From an uncultured Actinomycetes bacterium (GTDB lineage: Bacteria; Actinomycetota; Actinomycetes; S36-B12; UBA10799), in the NCBI GenBank assembly GCA_946803585.1, contig CAMPEQ010000008.1, forward strand, positions 267,786-331,785: a stretch of 64,000 bases of DNA. The letters run 5' to 3'. The notes beneath the pieces were generated by a model. It was not told the DNA's origin. It worked only from the letters and a program-made list of their open reading frames with translations, and ran no database searches. Positions 37,788 through 46,724 of the stretch are shown here, in pieces (the first letter of the stretch is position 1; the number at the start of each line of letters is the position of its first letter). The translations under genes were made by a program, and so were the position numbers.

Positions 37788-38628
37788 GGGCTATCACCTG
37801 ACCTGCCCAGTTCCCTCGCAGCACCCACAGCACGAGCACACAGATCGCGATGAGAATCATGCTGAGCGCTACTGATTCGCCTGGATCACGGGCAAGTGTG
37901 TAGTAAATATCGGTCGGCAAGGTTTGAGTAACCCCCGGCAAGCTACCTGCGAAAGTGATCGTCGCGCCGAACTCCCCCAGCGCACGCGCCCAACAGAGAA
38001 CGGCTCCTGCAACTATCGCCGGGCGAATCATCGGCAGCGTAATTCTCATGATGATCCGCGCTTCTGAGAGTCCGAGCACTGCACCGGCCTCCTCGAGATC
38101 GCGACCCCGCGTCCGCAGGGCACCCTCGACCGTGATGACCAGGAACGGGAGCGAAACGAAGAGTTGAGCCATCACGACCGCCACCCAGGTAAACGGGATC
38201 GTAACCGATCCGATCTCAAACAAGGGGCGCCCAACTAGGCCACCGCGTCCGAATGCGGCGAGTAGCGCCACACCACCCACCACGGGCGGTAGAACAAGCG
38301 GGAGTATGACCAGCGATCGGGCGAGAGCACGGCCCCGAAACTGCGCCCTCGCGAGGACGAAGGCCAATGGAATTCCAATAACGAGCGCAACCGCAGTTGT
38401 CAGAGTTGATGTCCAAAGGGACAGCCAGATCGCCTGCCGGGTTGACTCATTTGCCAACACCTCGGGCATCGTCGACCACGGCGCCTTGGTCAGGACTCCG
38501 ATGATCGGGATAGCCAAAAACAACAGCCCCAGGACTGCAGCGCCTTTGATCGCAAGTGGGGTTGTTCGCGAGGTGAGGCGCTGACGTTCAATGCTAGATC
38601 GCGCAACGGTCGCAGTTTCACTACCCAT
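37780..38628 (-). CDS. modB: Molybdate ABC transporter permease ModB
   Basis: ModB forms the membrane channel of the molybdate importer. The 282-residue protein has six hydrophobic segments and the ATPase-contact EAA loop EAGAVLGLSEARIIMRITLP. GEFGATITFAG is typical of molybdate and sulfate permeases. The ATG at 38628 has GAGGTG 6 nt upstream. It lies 10 nt after modA. Confidence 0.95.
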   Translation of the reverse strand: MGSETATVARSSIERQRLTSRTTPLAIKGAAVLGLLFLAIPIIGVLTKAPWSTMPEVLANESTRQAIWLSLWTSTLTTAVALVIGIPLAFVLARAQFRGRALARSLVILPLVLPPVVGGVALLAAFGRGGLVGRPLFEIGSVTIPFTWVAVVMAQLFVSLPFLVITVEGALRTRGRDLEEAGAVLGLSEARIIMRITLPMIRPAIVAGAVLCWARALGEFGATITFAGSLPGVTQTLPTDIYYTLARDPGESVALSMILIAICVLVLWVLRGNWAGQVIARE

Positions 38629-38638
38629 CGCTGCCACC

Positions 38639-39427
38639 TCAGCCCTGCGACCGCGGGAGAAAGCCGCTCTGCACGAGAATGGACTGACCGACATCGGATA
38701 AGACGAACTCTACGAATCTGGCGGCGAGCTCGGGCAGCGTCGTATCCGCTAGCGAGGTAATCGGATACGACGTCGTGGTGTTCAGCTCTGGCGGGATCGG
38801 AATGTCGGACACCCCGCCGCCGCTGGTCACCACGTCGCTGGCATAGACGAACCCGGCATCCACTTGATCTGTTCGCACTTTGGTCAGGACTGCCGAGACA
38901 TCCGGTTCATAGGTCGCCGGCACGAGTTCTATCCCCGCTCGATCCATGACCGTTGCGGCCCCCTCACCGCAGGGAACCTCCGGCTGGCACATCGCGACAG
39001 CAACTCCATCAGCGCTCAGATCAGCCAGATCCTCGATTCCTGCCCGGTTTTGCTGGGGTAGCGCAACCGCCATTCGATTGGCAGCAAAGACCAACGGAGA
39101 CGACGCGGCTAACCCGGAATCGGCGACGAAATCCATCGTAGTTTGGTTCGCCGAGGCGAATACGTCGATTGGTGATCCAGCAACGATTCCCGCCGCCAAG
39201 GTGGAACTACCGCCATAGGTCATCGCCACCTCAACGTCGGGATTTGCCCGCTCGAAGTCTGCTGCCAGCAGATCAAACGGCACATTGAGCGATGCCGCTG
39301 CCGCGACAACGAGTTCGCGCTGTGGCACTGAGTCTTCCGCGGCACACCCAACGAGCGTCGGGCCAGAAACGATGGTCCCCAAGGTCGCTAGTCCAACACT
39401 CCAGATGCGGGGACTCAACGCCAACAT
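38639..39427 (-). CDS. modA: Molybdate-binding lipoprotein ModA (operon copy)
   Basis: ModA captures molybdate outside the membrane for ModBC. The 262-residue protein has a lipoprotein signal peptide with lipobox LVGC (lipidated C28). The mature part begins VVAAAASLNVPFDLLAADFE and holds the ligand loop YGGSSTLAAGIVAGSPIDVF. A Cys pair (CQPEVPC) is shared with the second copy at 46737. It lies 2 nt after the mop-type regulator. Confidence 0.94.
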   Translation of the reverse strand: MLALSPRIWSVGLATLGTIVSGPTLVGCAAEDSVPQRELVVAAAASLNVPFDLLAADFERANPDVEVAMTYGGSSTLAAGIVAGSPIDVFASANQTTMDFVADSGLAASSPLVFAANRMAVALPQQNRAGIEDLADLSADGVAVAMCQPEVPCGEGAATVMDRAGIELVPATYEPDVSAVLTKVRTDQVDAGFVYASDVVTSGGGVSDIPIPPELNTTTSYPITSLADTTLPELAARFVEFVLSDVGQSILVQSGFLPRSQG

Positions 39428-39429
39428 CC

Positions 39430-39828
39430 CTATGTGAGTAGGTCGATCGAGATATTGGTGGACTTGACCGAGACGGCCGCGATCGACCCGACTTCAAGCC
39501 CAAGTTCGTCTGCCGCCTCACGGCTTATCAGCGACACAAACCGGTGTGCGCCGACTTGGACATCGACTTGTGCCATCACCTTGTCGAGCACAACTGCGGT
39601 AACTATGCCGGTCAGCCGGTTACGAACAGAATGTCCTGGAGAATCATCCGGCAGCGTGGACACTGCTGAAGCGCGCTCAACCATGACTTCGGCCAACTCA
39701 GAGCCATCGACGGTTTGTCGACCTCCATCGATCGCAGCGCTCAAACGGCCTTCCTCGATCCAACGTCGAACAGTGTCATCACTGACCCCCGCGAGGTCCG
39801 CAGCCTGCTTGATTCGAATCCGCGCCAT
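39430..39828 (-). CDS. HTH-TOBE (Mop) molybdate-responsive protein
   Basis: The 132-residue protein combines an N-terminal excisionase/MerR-like helix-turn-helix (residues 5-45, QAADLAGVSDDTVRRWIEEG) with a C-terminal TOBE/Mop domain (from ~66, SVRNRLTGIVTAVVLDKVMA). Mop domains bind molybdate oxyanion. The inferred role is a ModE-like regulator of the operon it heads, modABC-mog-moaE. It could also serve as a molybdate store. It is unlike E. coli ModE in its HTH and in having a single TOBE unit. Confidence 0.88.
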   Translation of the reverse strand: MARIRIKQAADLAGVSDDTVRRWIEEGRLSAAIDGGRQTVDGSELAEVMVERASAVSTLPDDSPGHSVRNRLTGIVTAVVLDKVMAQVDVQVGAHRFVSLISREAADELGLEVGSIAAVSVKSTNISIDLLT

Positions 39829-39934
39829 ACCATCAATCTATCACCCGCTATCCTCAAACACGGATGCATCAGATGATTCTCTCCGTAAATGCGTCGCCCA
39901 AGACGGATGTCACGCTACAAGACGGTTGCCACGG

Positions 39935-40711
39935 TTAGGCGTCGCCAGTCCGCCTGTCGACATCGGAGGCGCTGACTCGACGAACGGGCACCCTGTCGGC
40001 GCGGTTCAATCGCGCGACACACAGCCCCGGACTCGGGAAGACTTCCAGCTCTTTGAAGCTCACACCCTGGCCAGAGCTCCCCAACTCCTCAACCATGAGT
40101 TCGGCGTGAATATCGCAAATGACGGGATAATCCCGTACCAAGTCGCCATACGGGCAGTCGTTAATGAGCACGGCATCACCCAGCACGTTTGAGTTTGCCT
40201 GGAAACCTAACCGCCGCAGACTCTCCACGACAGCCGCCACAACCCCGTCCGGGGTTTCCGCATCAACCACCGCCAGGGTCGGCTCACCCGTTATCTGCGC
40301 CCACTTGTGCGCAACGTTGCGGGCTAGGTTCTCATCATTTGCCGCTAGCAGCTGTTCGACAAGCTCGTCTGCAAGTCGCTGCTGGGCGCCAAGCCGCTCG
40401 GGTGCGAGCGCGTACCGCCACGGCGGGCGCCCCCTGCCTTCCCTCTCCCCTGCGAACCGAACGATGTGACCACCGGAGCGCAGTAGTTCTAGCTGCCCAC
40501 GCACGGTATTTGCATGCAAATCGGTGATGGCGCAGATCTCGTCGACAGAGCACCCATCCGGGGTGTCAGTCAGCGTTTGCAGGACTTGGGACCGAGAGGT
40601 TCCGCCGCTCGGCCCGGCAGCCCCCGCGAGTGATTCAGCCCGATCACCAGTGGAGAGGCTCGCGAGTTTTGCCAGCGTTTGACCGATCCGGTCACTCGCT
40701 GATTTTGCCAT
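39935..40711 (-). CDS. Winged-helix regulator with 3Cys-1His cluster (narK locus)
   Basis: This is a paralogue of the regulator upstream of narG. It shares the recognition helix DLHANTVRGQLELLRSGGHI, the wing GRGRPPWRYA, and C-terminal ligands C186, C199 (12 residues apart), H202 and C231. A Fe-S redox or gas sensor is inferred. I chose ATG at 40711; no Shine-Dalgarno is evident. It is divergent from narK1, and the 95-nt gap holds a long inverted repeat, so autoregulation with narK control is likely. Confidence 0.8.
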   Translation of the reverse strand: MAKSASDRIGQTLAKLASLSTGDRAESLAGAAGPSGGTSRSQVLQTLTDTPDGCSVDEICAITDLHANTVRGQLELLRSGGHIVRFAGEREGRGRPPWRYALAPERLGAQQRLADELVEQLLAANDENLARNVAHKWAQITGEPTLAVVDAETPDGVVAAVVESLRRLGFQANSNVLGDAVLINDCPYGDLVRDYPVICDIHAELMVEELGSSGQGVSFKELEVFPSPGLCVARLNRADRVPVRRVSASDVDRRTGDA

Positions 40712-40718
40712 AGTTGTT

Positions 40719-40769
40719 TTTATCACACCAATGAATAAATAACATTATCTAATAGGTGAATGTGATAAA
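40719..40769. promoter_or_regulatory. Inverted TTTATCACA / TGTGATAAA elements at the narK1 promoter
   Basis: Two exact inverted 9-mers lie at 40719-40727 and 40761-40769, with centres 42 nt apart (about four helical turns). The 33-nt centre is very AT-rich and contains TATCTA (40746-40751), a candidate -10 for narK1. The left element would cover the -35 and the right one the start of transcription. This suits paired operator sites for the divergent regulator. Confidence 0.6.
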
Positions 40770-40806
40770 TTGGGCCGAAGCCAGAATCGGTACGAAGGGC
40801 ACAACG

Positions 40807-42228
40807 ATGGCGCTACCCGCGGAACACCCAACGAACGCTCGCGACGAAGCTGACGATCAGGCAGACACCGCCGGACCAGCCGAACGCAGTGCGCGAATGC
40901 GCGTCCTCGTCATCTCGACCATCACTTTCACTTTGATGTTTGCGGTCTGGTTAATGTTCGGGATTCTCGGTATTCCGATCCGGGCCGAGTTCGACTTAAC
41001 CGATGTGCAACTAGCTTGGCTGACAGCTGTCGCGGTGCTAAACGGATCGATCTGGCGCTTACCTGCCGGTATCGCCGCGGACCGCTGGGGTGGCCGCCGA
41101 GTCATGGCCGTGATGTTATTTGCCACCGCAGTCCCGTCGTTCCTGATTGCCTACGTTGGCAGTTACGGCATCCTGCTGTTCCTAGCCTTTCTCGTCGGCT
41201 TTGCAGGCAACTCCTTCTCCGTCGGCATCTCGTGGGTGAGCGCCTGGTGGCCGCAGAATCGTCAGGGCCTGGCATTAGGGATCTTTGGGGCAGGAAACGT
41301 CGGTGCCTCAGTTACCAAACTCATCGGACCGACGCTGATTGCCGTCGTTCCCGTCGCCGGCTACTTCGCCGGAATCGTCCCGGGTGGGTGGCGCTTCATC
41401 CCGTTCGCATACGGAATCGCGCTGGTGATCGCTGGCGTTGTCGTGCTAATTGGCACTCCTGCCAATGACCGAGTTCCGGGTCGAGGCCGATCACTGCACT
41501 CCATGCTCATCCCGCTCAAACAAGTTCGGGTGTGGCGCCTAAGCCTCTACTACCTCGTCGTATTCGGTGGCTACGTCGCCTTGGCCGCATGGCTGCCGAA
41601 GTACTATGTCGACGTTTATGGCACGAGCGTCACCACTGCAGGCCTTCTCACTGCCCTCTTCATCTTTCCGGCATCGCTGCTGCGCCCACTCGGAGGTTGG
41701 CTATCTGACAGCTATGGTGCGCGGCGCGTTCTGTACTTCTCGTTCACCGTGATCCTGATCGCCAGCGGAATTCTACTCATGCCATACGGCTACATCGTGG
41801 TAGCCAACCCAGACGGCAGTACCAGCGAATACCTGCCGTGGCGCGTTGGCCTTGTGATGTTCACCGCTCTTATCGTGCTCATCGGCGTCGCGATGGGCGT
41901 CGGGAAGGCCGCAGTGTTCAAGCACATCCCGGAGTACTTCCCGCGCGACGTGGGAGCAGTCGGGGGCCTTGTTGGTTCACTCGGCGCCCTCGGCGGCTTC
42001 TTCCTCCCGCTCCTCTTTGCCTACATCGCGGCATGGACCGGCCATCCACAATCAACCTTCGGAGTGCTGTTTGTCGTCACTGCGATCACCGCACTTTGGA
42101 TGCACTTCACGATTGTTCGAATGCTCCACCGCGCAAGCCCCGAGCTTGCGAAGCAAGTCGATGACGCAACTATCCATAATCCAGGCGAGTCCAGCAAGGA
42201 AACTACCGGAACAGGGGTTCAAAAATGA
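40807..42228 (+). CDS. narK1: Nitrate/nitrite transporter NarK1 (MFS, NNP family)
   Basis: The 473-residue protein has 12 predicted membrane segments and the NNP nitrate signatures GFAGNSFSVGISWVSAWWP and LGIFGAGNVGASVTKLIGP. By comparison with type I NarK proteins it probably imports nitrate with protons. The ATG at 40807 has GAAGGG 7 nt upstream. A GTG at 40756 is open but inside the operator region. It overlaps narK2 by 4 nt. Confidence 0.92.
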   Translation: MALPAEHPTNARDEADDQADTAGPAERSARMRVLVISTITFTLMFAVWLMFGILGIPIRAEFDLTDVQLAWLTAVAVLNGSIWRLPAGIAADRWGGRRVMAVMLFATAVPSFLIAYVGSYGILLFLAFLVGFAGNSFSVGISWVSAWWPQNRQGLALGIFGAGNVGASVTKLIGPTLIAVVPVAGYFAGIVPGGWRFIPFAYGIALVIAGVVVLIGTPANDRVPGRGRSLHSMLIPLKQVRVWRLSLYYLVVFGGYVALAAWLPKYYVDVYGTSVTTAGLLTALFIFPASLLRPLGGWLSDSYGARRVLYFSFTVILIASGILLMPYGYIVVANPDGSTSEYLPWRVGLVMFTALIVLIGVAMGVGKAAVFKHIPEYFPRDVGAVGGLVGSLGALGGFFLPLLFAYIAAWTGHPQSTFGVLFVVTAITALWMHFTIVRMLHRASPELAKQVDDATIHNPGESSKETTGTGVQK

Positions 42229-43577
42229 GCGATGTAAGCGCGACCGCGCCGAAGCCGAGTCGGGGTCGAGATTGGCTCCCCGAGTGGGACCCAGAAGACA
42301 CTGCGAACTGGAACTCCAGCCTCGCTTGGCGAACCCTGTGGATCACTACCTTCAACCTAATTCTTGCCTTCATCGTTTGGTTTATGGTCTCGGCCATCGC
42401 ATCCGAGCTAAACCAAATTGGATTTGACCTCTCACAAGCCCAGCTCTACTGGCTCGCAGCGATTCCCGGACTAAGCGGCGGAACTCTCCGTCTTATCTGG
42501 ACGTTCCTGCCACCCCTAGTCGGTACCCGAAAGCTCGTTACGGTCTCGACAGGTTTACTCCTTCTTCCACTTGTCGGGTGGGCTCTCGCGCTCCAAGATC
42601 CCTCGACGCCGTACTGGTGGCTCCTTGTGTTGGCCGCGCTGACCGGTCTTGGTGGAGGCGCGTTCTCCGGCTTCATGCCGAGTACGTCGTACTTCTTTCC
42701 CAAGAGTAAGCAGGGAACCGCGCTCGGTCTGCAGGCGGGAATCGGTAACTTCGGCGTCAGCATTGTCCAGTTCGTCACCCCGTGGATCATCGGCTTTGGG
42801 CTGTTCGGGAGCATTGTTAGAACGTCCCAAGTCCGGACGACGCCTGCAGGAGTAACGAGTGATGTCTGGCTCCAGAACAGCGGTCTTCTGTGGATACCCT
42901 TCGTCATCGTCGGTGCCATCCTCGCTTGGATCTACCTGCGTAGTGTGCCCGTCCAGGCCCGTGGAATCCGCGAGCAGTTCGACATCTTCAGCAACAAGCA
43001 CACGTGGATCATGACGTTGCTCTACGTCATCACGTTCGGAACGTTCTCCGGCTTCGCCGCATCCTGGGCGCTGCTCATCACCAACACTTACGGCGCCTCT
43101 GTGTTCGGCGCCGCCGGAATCGATGCGTTGAAATACGCCTTCCTCGGAGCGCTCGTTGGATCCATTGCGCGAATCGTCGCCGGTCCCCCAGCAGACAAAC
43201 TCGGTGGTGGCATCATCACAGTGATCTCTGCCCTGGGAATCGCGGCCTTCTCCATCTTCGCCTCGTTCCAGTTGAACCCGGAGTCAGCGGATCAGTTCCC
43301 GATGTTCCTGTGGGCAATGCTCGCCGTGTTCTTCTTTGCCGGGGTGGGTAACGCCAGCACGTTCAAACAGATGCCGATGATCTTCGATCGTCGTCAAGCT
43401 GGCGGCGTCATCGGCTGGACCTCAGCGATCGCCGCGTACGGACCCTTCTTCTTCGGAGTGATCCTGGCGTCGATATCACCGACCCTCTTCTTCCAGGTCT
43501 GGGCTGGGGTAGCGATCATCGGCGCGATCGTTGCGTGGTGGTACTACGCCCGCCCGGGCGCCGAGATGCCCTCGTAG
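42225..43577 (+). CDS. narK2: Nitrate/nitrite transporter NarK2 (MFS, NNP family)
   Basis: The 450-residue protein is a second, divergent NNP transporter with 12 predicted segments. It has the motifs GAFSGFMPSTSYFFPKSKQG and ALGLQAGIGNFGVSIVQFVT. It begins with the N-terminal LPEWDPEDTANWN seen in type II NarK proteins, which are thought to exchange nitrate for nitrite. Paired type I and type II NarKs occur in several denitrifiers, sometimes fused. Here ATGA overlap couples their translation. Confidence 0.92.
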   Translation: MSDVSATAPKPSRGRDWLPEWDPEDTANWNSSLAWRTLWITTFNLILAFIVWFMVSAIASELNQIGFDLSQAQLYWLAAIPGLSGGTLRLIWTFLPPLVGTRKLVTVSTGLLLLPLVGWALALQDPSTPYWWLLVLAALTGLGGGAFSGFMPSTSYFFPKSKQGTALGLQAGIGNFGVSIVQFVTPWIIGFGLFGSIVRTSQVRTTPAGVTSDVWLQNSGLLWIPFVIVGAILAWIYLRSVPVQARGIREQFDIFSNKHTWIMTLLYVITFGTFSGFAASWALLITNTYGASVFGAAGIDALKYAFLGALVGSIARIVAGPPADKLGGGIITVISALGIAAFSIFASFQLNPESADQFPMFLWAMLAVFFFAGVGNASTFKQMPMIFDRRQAGGVIGWTSAIAAYGPFFFGVILASISPTLFFQVWAGVAIIGAIVAWWYYARPGAEMPS

Positions 43578-43582
43578 TCGGA

Positions 43583-44764
43583 CTACCCAGATCCGGCAGT
43601 TTCGAGCCCAGCCTTGAAACTGCCGGGGAGGTATCCGCACAGCGGGTCCTCGGCGAATAAGTCCCCCGACGCTGCATACGCTCGCGACCGTGATCCGCCG
43701 CAAATACTCGCGAACTCACACTCTCCGCAGCGCCCTTTCAAGAGAGTGACATCGCGGATTCCCGCGAACAGTTCCGATTCACGATAGATCGATCGCAGCG
43801 TCGAGCTATTCACATTGCCAGCGCTGATCGGAAGAAAACCGCTGGGATGGACCTCGCCGGTATGGGAGATGAAGACGAATCCGTTCCCTGAGCTCACGTT
43901 CAACGGAGCTCGACGTACCCGCTGCGGTTCTACCAGCCCAAGATCGCGGGCTTGCTCTGTGAGGGACAGATACAGCGAACCAAGGCCCAGTTCAGCTACT
44001 GGGTCGAGGCCTAACTTACTGAGGACATCCCGTTGGTAGGAGACCCGTTTGAAGTGGTGTCCTTCCGTCGTTCGTGTCGGGACGATCTGGCCCATGTCGT
44101 AGAGGAAGTTCATGATGTCCTCTACCTGCGCGGCACTCGGCGCATCTAAGTTCGTGCCCCTGCCCGTGGGAACGAGCATGAAGGCACTCCATGTCATTGC
44201 GCCGACGTTGCGTACCAGACTCGCGATCTCGGGCATTTCGTGCACATTCGCCAATGTCACCGTTGAGTTGATCTGTACCTTCAGGCCCATTTCTCGAGCA
44301 GCATTCCAGCCGTCCATTGTGCGCTGGAACGTACCGGGGATTCCCCGGAAGGCGTCGTGGACTTCCGCCGTCGACCCGTCGAGCGACAGCGACAACGCCG
44401 TCAGGCCCGCATCTCGCATTGCGGCCAGCGATACGGGATTGAGCGCTTGGGTTGCCGACGGGGAGACCGCCATCGGCAACCCAATCGATTTTCCATACCG
44501 GACAAGATCTGCCAGGTCAGGTCGCTCAAATGGGTCCCCACCGGTGATGACGAAGATTGGCGGGGGCTTACCGAAAGCAACGATGTCGTCCATCAGCGCG
44601 AAGGCCGCTTCGGTTCCCAGTTCCTGCGGGTCACGATCTGGGATTGCCTCAGCCCGGCAGTGAACGCACGCCAGTGCACACGCCCGCGTCGCTTCCCAGA
44701 TAACCAGGAACGGTCGTTCGGTTCGATCCTGATGAACCACCCGTACTGAATGCCCAGCTCTCAT
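43583..44764 (-). CDS. Radical SAM/SPASM protein in the nitrate island
   Basis: The 393-residue protein has the radical SAM cluster C29, C33, C36 (ACALACVHC) and the SAM-binding ITGGDPFERPD. The C-terminal SPASM-type cluster is CGECEFASICGGSRSR followed by DPLC. It resembles the NirJ/AhbD-like haem-modifying proteins and the TIGR04053 group, so a role in haem or cofactor maturation is possible but not shown. The ATG at 44764 overlaps the SQR stop (ATGA), so it is coupled to the SQR. Its 3' end is 5 nt from the convergent narK2. Confidence 0.82.
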   Translation of the reverse strand: MRAGHSVRVVHQDRTERPFLVIWEATRACALACVHCRAEAIPDRDPQELGTEAAFALMDDIVAFGKPPPIFVITGGDPFERPDLADLVRYGKSIGLPMAVSPSATQALNPVSLAAMRDAGLTALSLSLDGSTAEVHDAFRGIPGTFQRTMDGWNAAREMGLKVQINSTVTLANVHEMPEIASLVRNVGAMTWSAFMLVPTGRGTNLDAPSAAQVEDIMNFLYDMGQIVPTRTTEGHHFKRVSYQRDVLSKLGLDPVAELGLGSLYLSLTEQARDLGLVEPQRVRRAPLNVSSGNGFVFISHTGEVHPSGFLPISAGNVNSSTLRSIYRESELFAGIRDVTLLKGRCGECEFASICGGSRSRAYAASGDLFAEDPLCGYLPGSFKAGLETAGSG

Positions 44765-45978
44765 GAGTACCCCTTTAGTATCGAGTTCCAGTACAACGTC
44801 GGCAGGCCGTACTTCTTGACTAGCCACATATCGCGCCTGGGCTTGGTCAAGTCGATGAGCGGGATGGAGGGCGTCGGCTCCATCGTGTAGTCGAACTCCG
44901 CGAGCAGCATGCGCTTACGCGACGTCGTGAGCGGGCAGCCGGCATAGCCGGAATACCGCGCCAGAAGGGCGCGACCGCGCTGCTGGTAACCAATATTGGC
45001 TACAACGACGGGAGCCTGCTTACGAATGGCCGCGCCCGTCTTACTATTAGGCGTATTGCCGACATCGCCGAGGGCGAAGATGTCGGGATAGCGAACGTGT
45101 TGCAGCGTGTACTTATCCACGTCCACATACCCACCCGGTGATGCTGGGTCGGCTAGCGGTGACGCCTTGAGCCAATCCGGTGCACTTTGAGGTGGGACCG
45201 TATGCAAGAGGTCGTAGGTCAGGGCTTCCTTCACATCCGCGGTATTGTCACGAATAATGACGCGTTGGTTCGCTCCGTCGAGTTCGACAGCTTCGCTGTT
45301 GAATCTAACTTCGATACCGTAATCATCGACAACCTCGGCGAGTGCTTCTGCGAAGACAGGCACGCCGAATAGCCCCGGTGTAGTCAATATCAACACCACT
45401 CGGATATCCGATAGAACCCCTTGAGATCGCCAGTAGTCGGCTGCGAGGTAGGCGATTTTCTGCGGCGCTCCAGCGCATTTGATCGGACCGCTTGGCATCG
45501 TGAAGACGGCGGTCCCCGACCGCAGATTCCTGATGTACTCCCAGGTCTTGGGCGCAAACTCCGCCAGGTAGTTCGACGAGACATGACCGTCACCGAGTGC
45601 CTCGAAGCTACCCGGCACCTTGTCCCAGTCCAGTTGAATACCTGGGGCCACCACCAGCGTCCTGTAGCCGATCAAGCGACCATCACCTAAGCCAACTGAC
45701 TTGGCTTCTGGGTCAACCGACGCTGCCGTGGTCTGGTACCAGTGAACGCCCTTAGGGATGAGGGTCGCCTGGCGGCGCGCACTACGCTCGATCGTCGAGC
45801 ACCCGCCCCCGACCAGCGTCCACAGTGGTTGGTAATAGTGAGTGACTGCCGGATCAATAATCGCGATATCGCGATGCCCGGCCCGCCGTAGCCGGGCGGC
45901 AACCGATATTCCGGCGTTCCCACCGCCGATGATGACGATGCTGTGTGAAGTGGAACGATCAGTGCTTGTTGTAGGCAT
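44761..45978 (-). CDS. Sulfide:quinone oxidoreductase, type II-like
   Basis: The 405-residue flavoprotein has the FAD motif IVIIGGGNAGIS at residues 14-25. It carries the type II SQR sequences SGPIKCAGAPQKIAYLAADY and DVDKYTLQHVRYPDIFALGD. C168 and C348 match the redox pair of human SQOR. The C-terminal amphipathic end TLYWNSILKGY is also conserved. It would oxidise sulfide and pass electrons to quinone at the membrane. The two genes form a unit with the radical SAM protein. Confidence 0.9.
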   Translation of the reverse strand: MPTTSTDRSTSHSIVIIGGGNAGISVAARLRRAGHRDIAIIDPAVTHYYQPLWTLVGGGCSTIERSARRQATLIPKGVHWYQTTAASVDPEAKSVGLGDGRLIGYRTLVVAPGIQLDWDKVPGSFEALGDGHVSSNYLAEFAPKTWEYIRNLRSGTAVFTMPSGPIKCAGAPQKIAYLAADYWRSQGVLSDIRVVLILTTPGLFGVPVFAEALAEVVDDYGIEVRFNSEAVELDGANQRVIIRDNTADVKEALTYDLLHTVPPQSAPDWLKASPLADPASPGGYVDVDKYTLQHVRYPDIFALGDVGNTPNSKTGAAIRKQAPVVVANIGYQQRGRALLARYSGYAGCPLTTSRKRMLLAEFDYTMEPTPSIPLIDLTKPRRDMWLVKKYGLPTLYWNSILKGYS

Positions 45979-46221
45979 GTGTCAGGTCTCTCTGGCCACG
46001 CTGGTGACCGGTCGGTTGAAGGACAAGATGATTCGGGGCGTACATGAAGCCCGGACACATCGCGTCGTTAACCGACAACAGGGAATGACCAAAAAGGGAA
46101 TAGCTCAGCGTAAGTCGCTGCGGAGTTCGAGACTTGGCCGAACCTGGAGTCACTCTTAGAGATAATCACGGGAGGCCAACGGCCGACAAGGTCCGAACGT
46201 CCCGCAGAAAGGGGTCCTGAG

Positions 46222-46665
46222 TCAGCGATCCCCTGAGCGCTCCCACATTCCTGTCTTACCGCCAGCCTTAGCCAACACCCGCACATGCTCAATCGACGCG
46301 TCGGGGTCCTCTCCCTTGATCATGTCGATGATCGTCAACCCGGCGGCACACACCGCCGTTAGCGCTTCCATCTCAACCCCAGTGCGGTCGCGCGTCTTCA
46401 CTCGAACCGCAATATCAATGCGGTTGGCTCCGAGCTCCAACTCCACGTCAACACCGCCGATAGCGATTGGATGACACAGCGGAACTAGATCGGGCGTCTT
46501 CTTCACCGCCATTACCGCCGCGAGGCGAGCCGCGGCCAACACGTCGCCCTTTGGGACGCCATCCGCCGAAATCGCAGCAACCACCTCCTCTGTGGTCAAT
46601 ACCGCACCGGCCGCAGCCGCTGCTCGCACTGTTCGTTCCTTACCTGTTACATCCACCATGCGCAT
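46222..46665 (-). CDS. moaC: Cyclic pyranopterin monophosphate synthase MoaC
   Basis: MoaC converts 3',8-cyclo-GTP to cyclic pyranopterin monophosphate. The 147-residue protein has the active-site motifs KTPDLVPLCHPI, GVEMEALTAV and DMIKGEDPD. The start is ATG at 46665 or 46659. A candidate -10 (TACGAT, 46679-46674) lies 8 nt before the first ATG. It is divergent from modA2 across a 20-bp palindrome. Confidence 0.96.
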   Translation of the reverse strand: MRMVDVTGKERTVRAAAAAGAVLTTEEVVAAISADGVPKGDVLAAARLAAVMAVKKTPDLVPLCHPIAIGGVDVELELGANRIDIAVRVKTRDRTGVEMEALTAVCAAGLTIIDMIKGEDPDASIEHVRVLAKAGGKTGMWERSGDR

Positions 46666-46694
46666 GGTTAGCCATCGTATTGCGCTCGTAGAGA

Positions 46695-46714
46695 GTGCAC
46701 CTACCTAGGTGCAC
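46695..46714. promoter_or_regulatory. 20-bp palindromic operator between moaC and modA2
   Basis: GTGCACCTA-CC-TAGGTGCAC has perfect 9-bp arms around two bases. It covers the -35 position of the candidate modA2 promoter and lies just upstream of the moaC promoter. A dimeric regulator bound here could control both. The 10-mer ACCTACCTAG inside it recurs between moeA and the mobA-like gene. Confidence 0.65.
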
Positions 46715-46724
46715 AAGATGGCGG

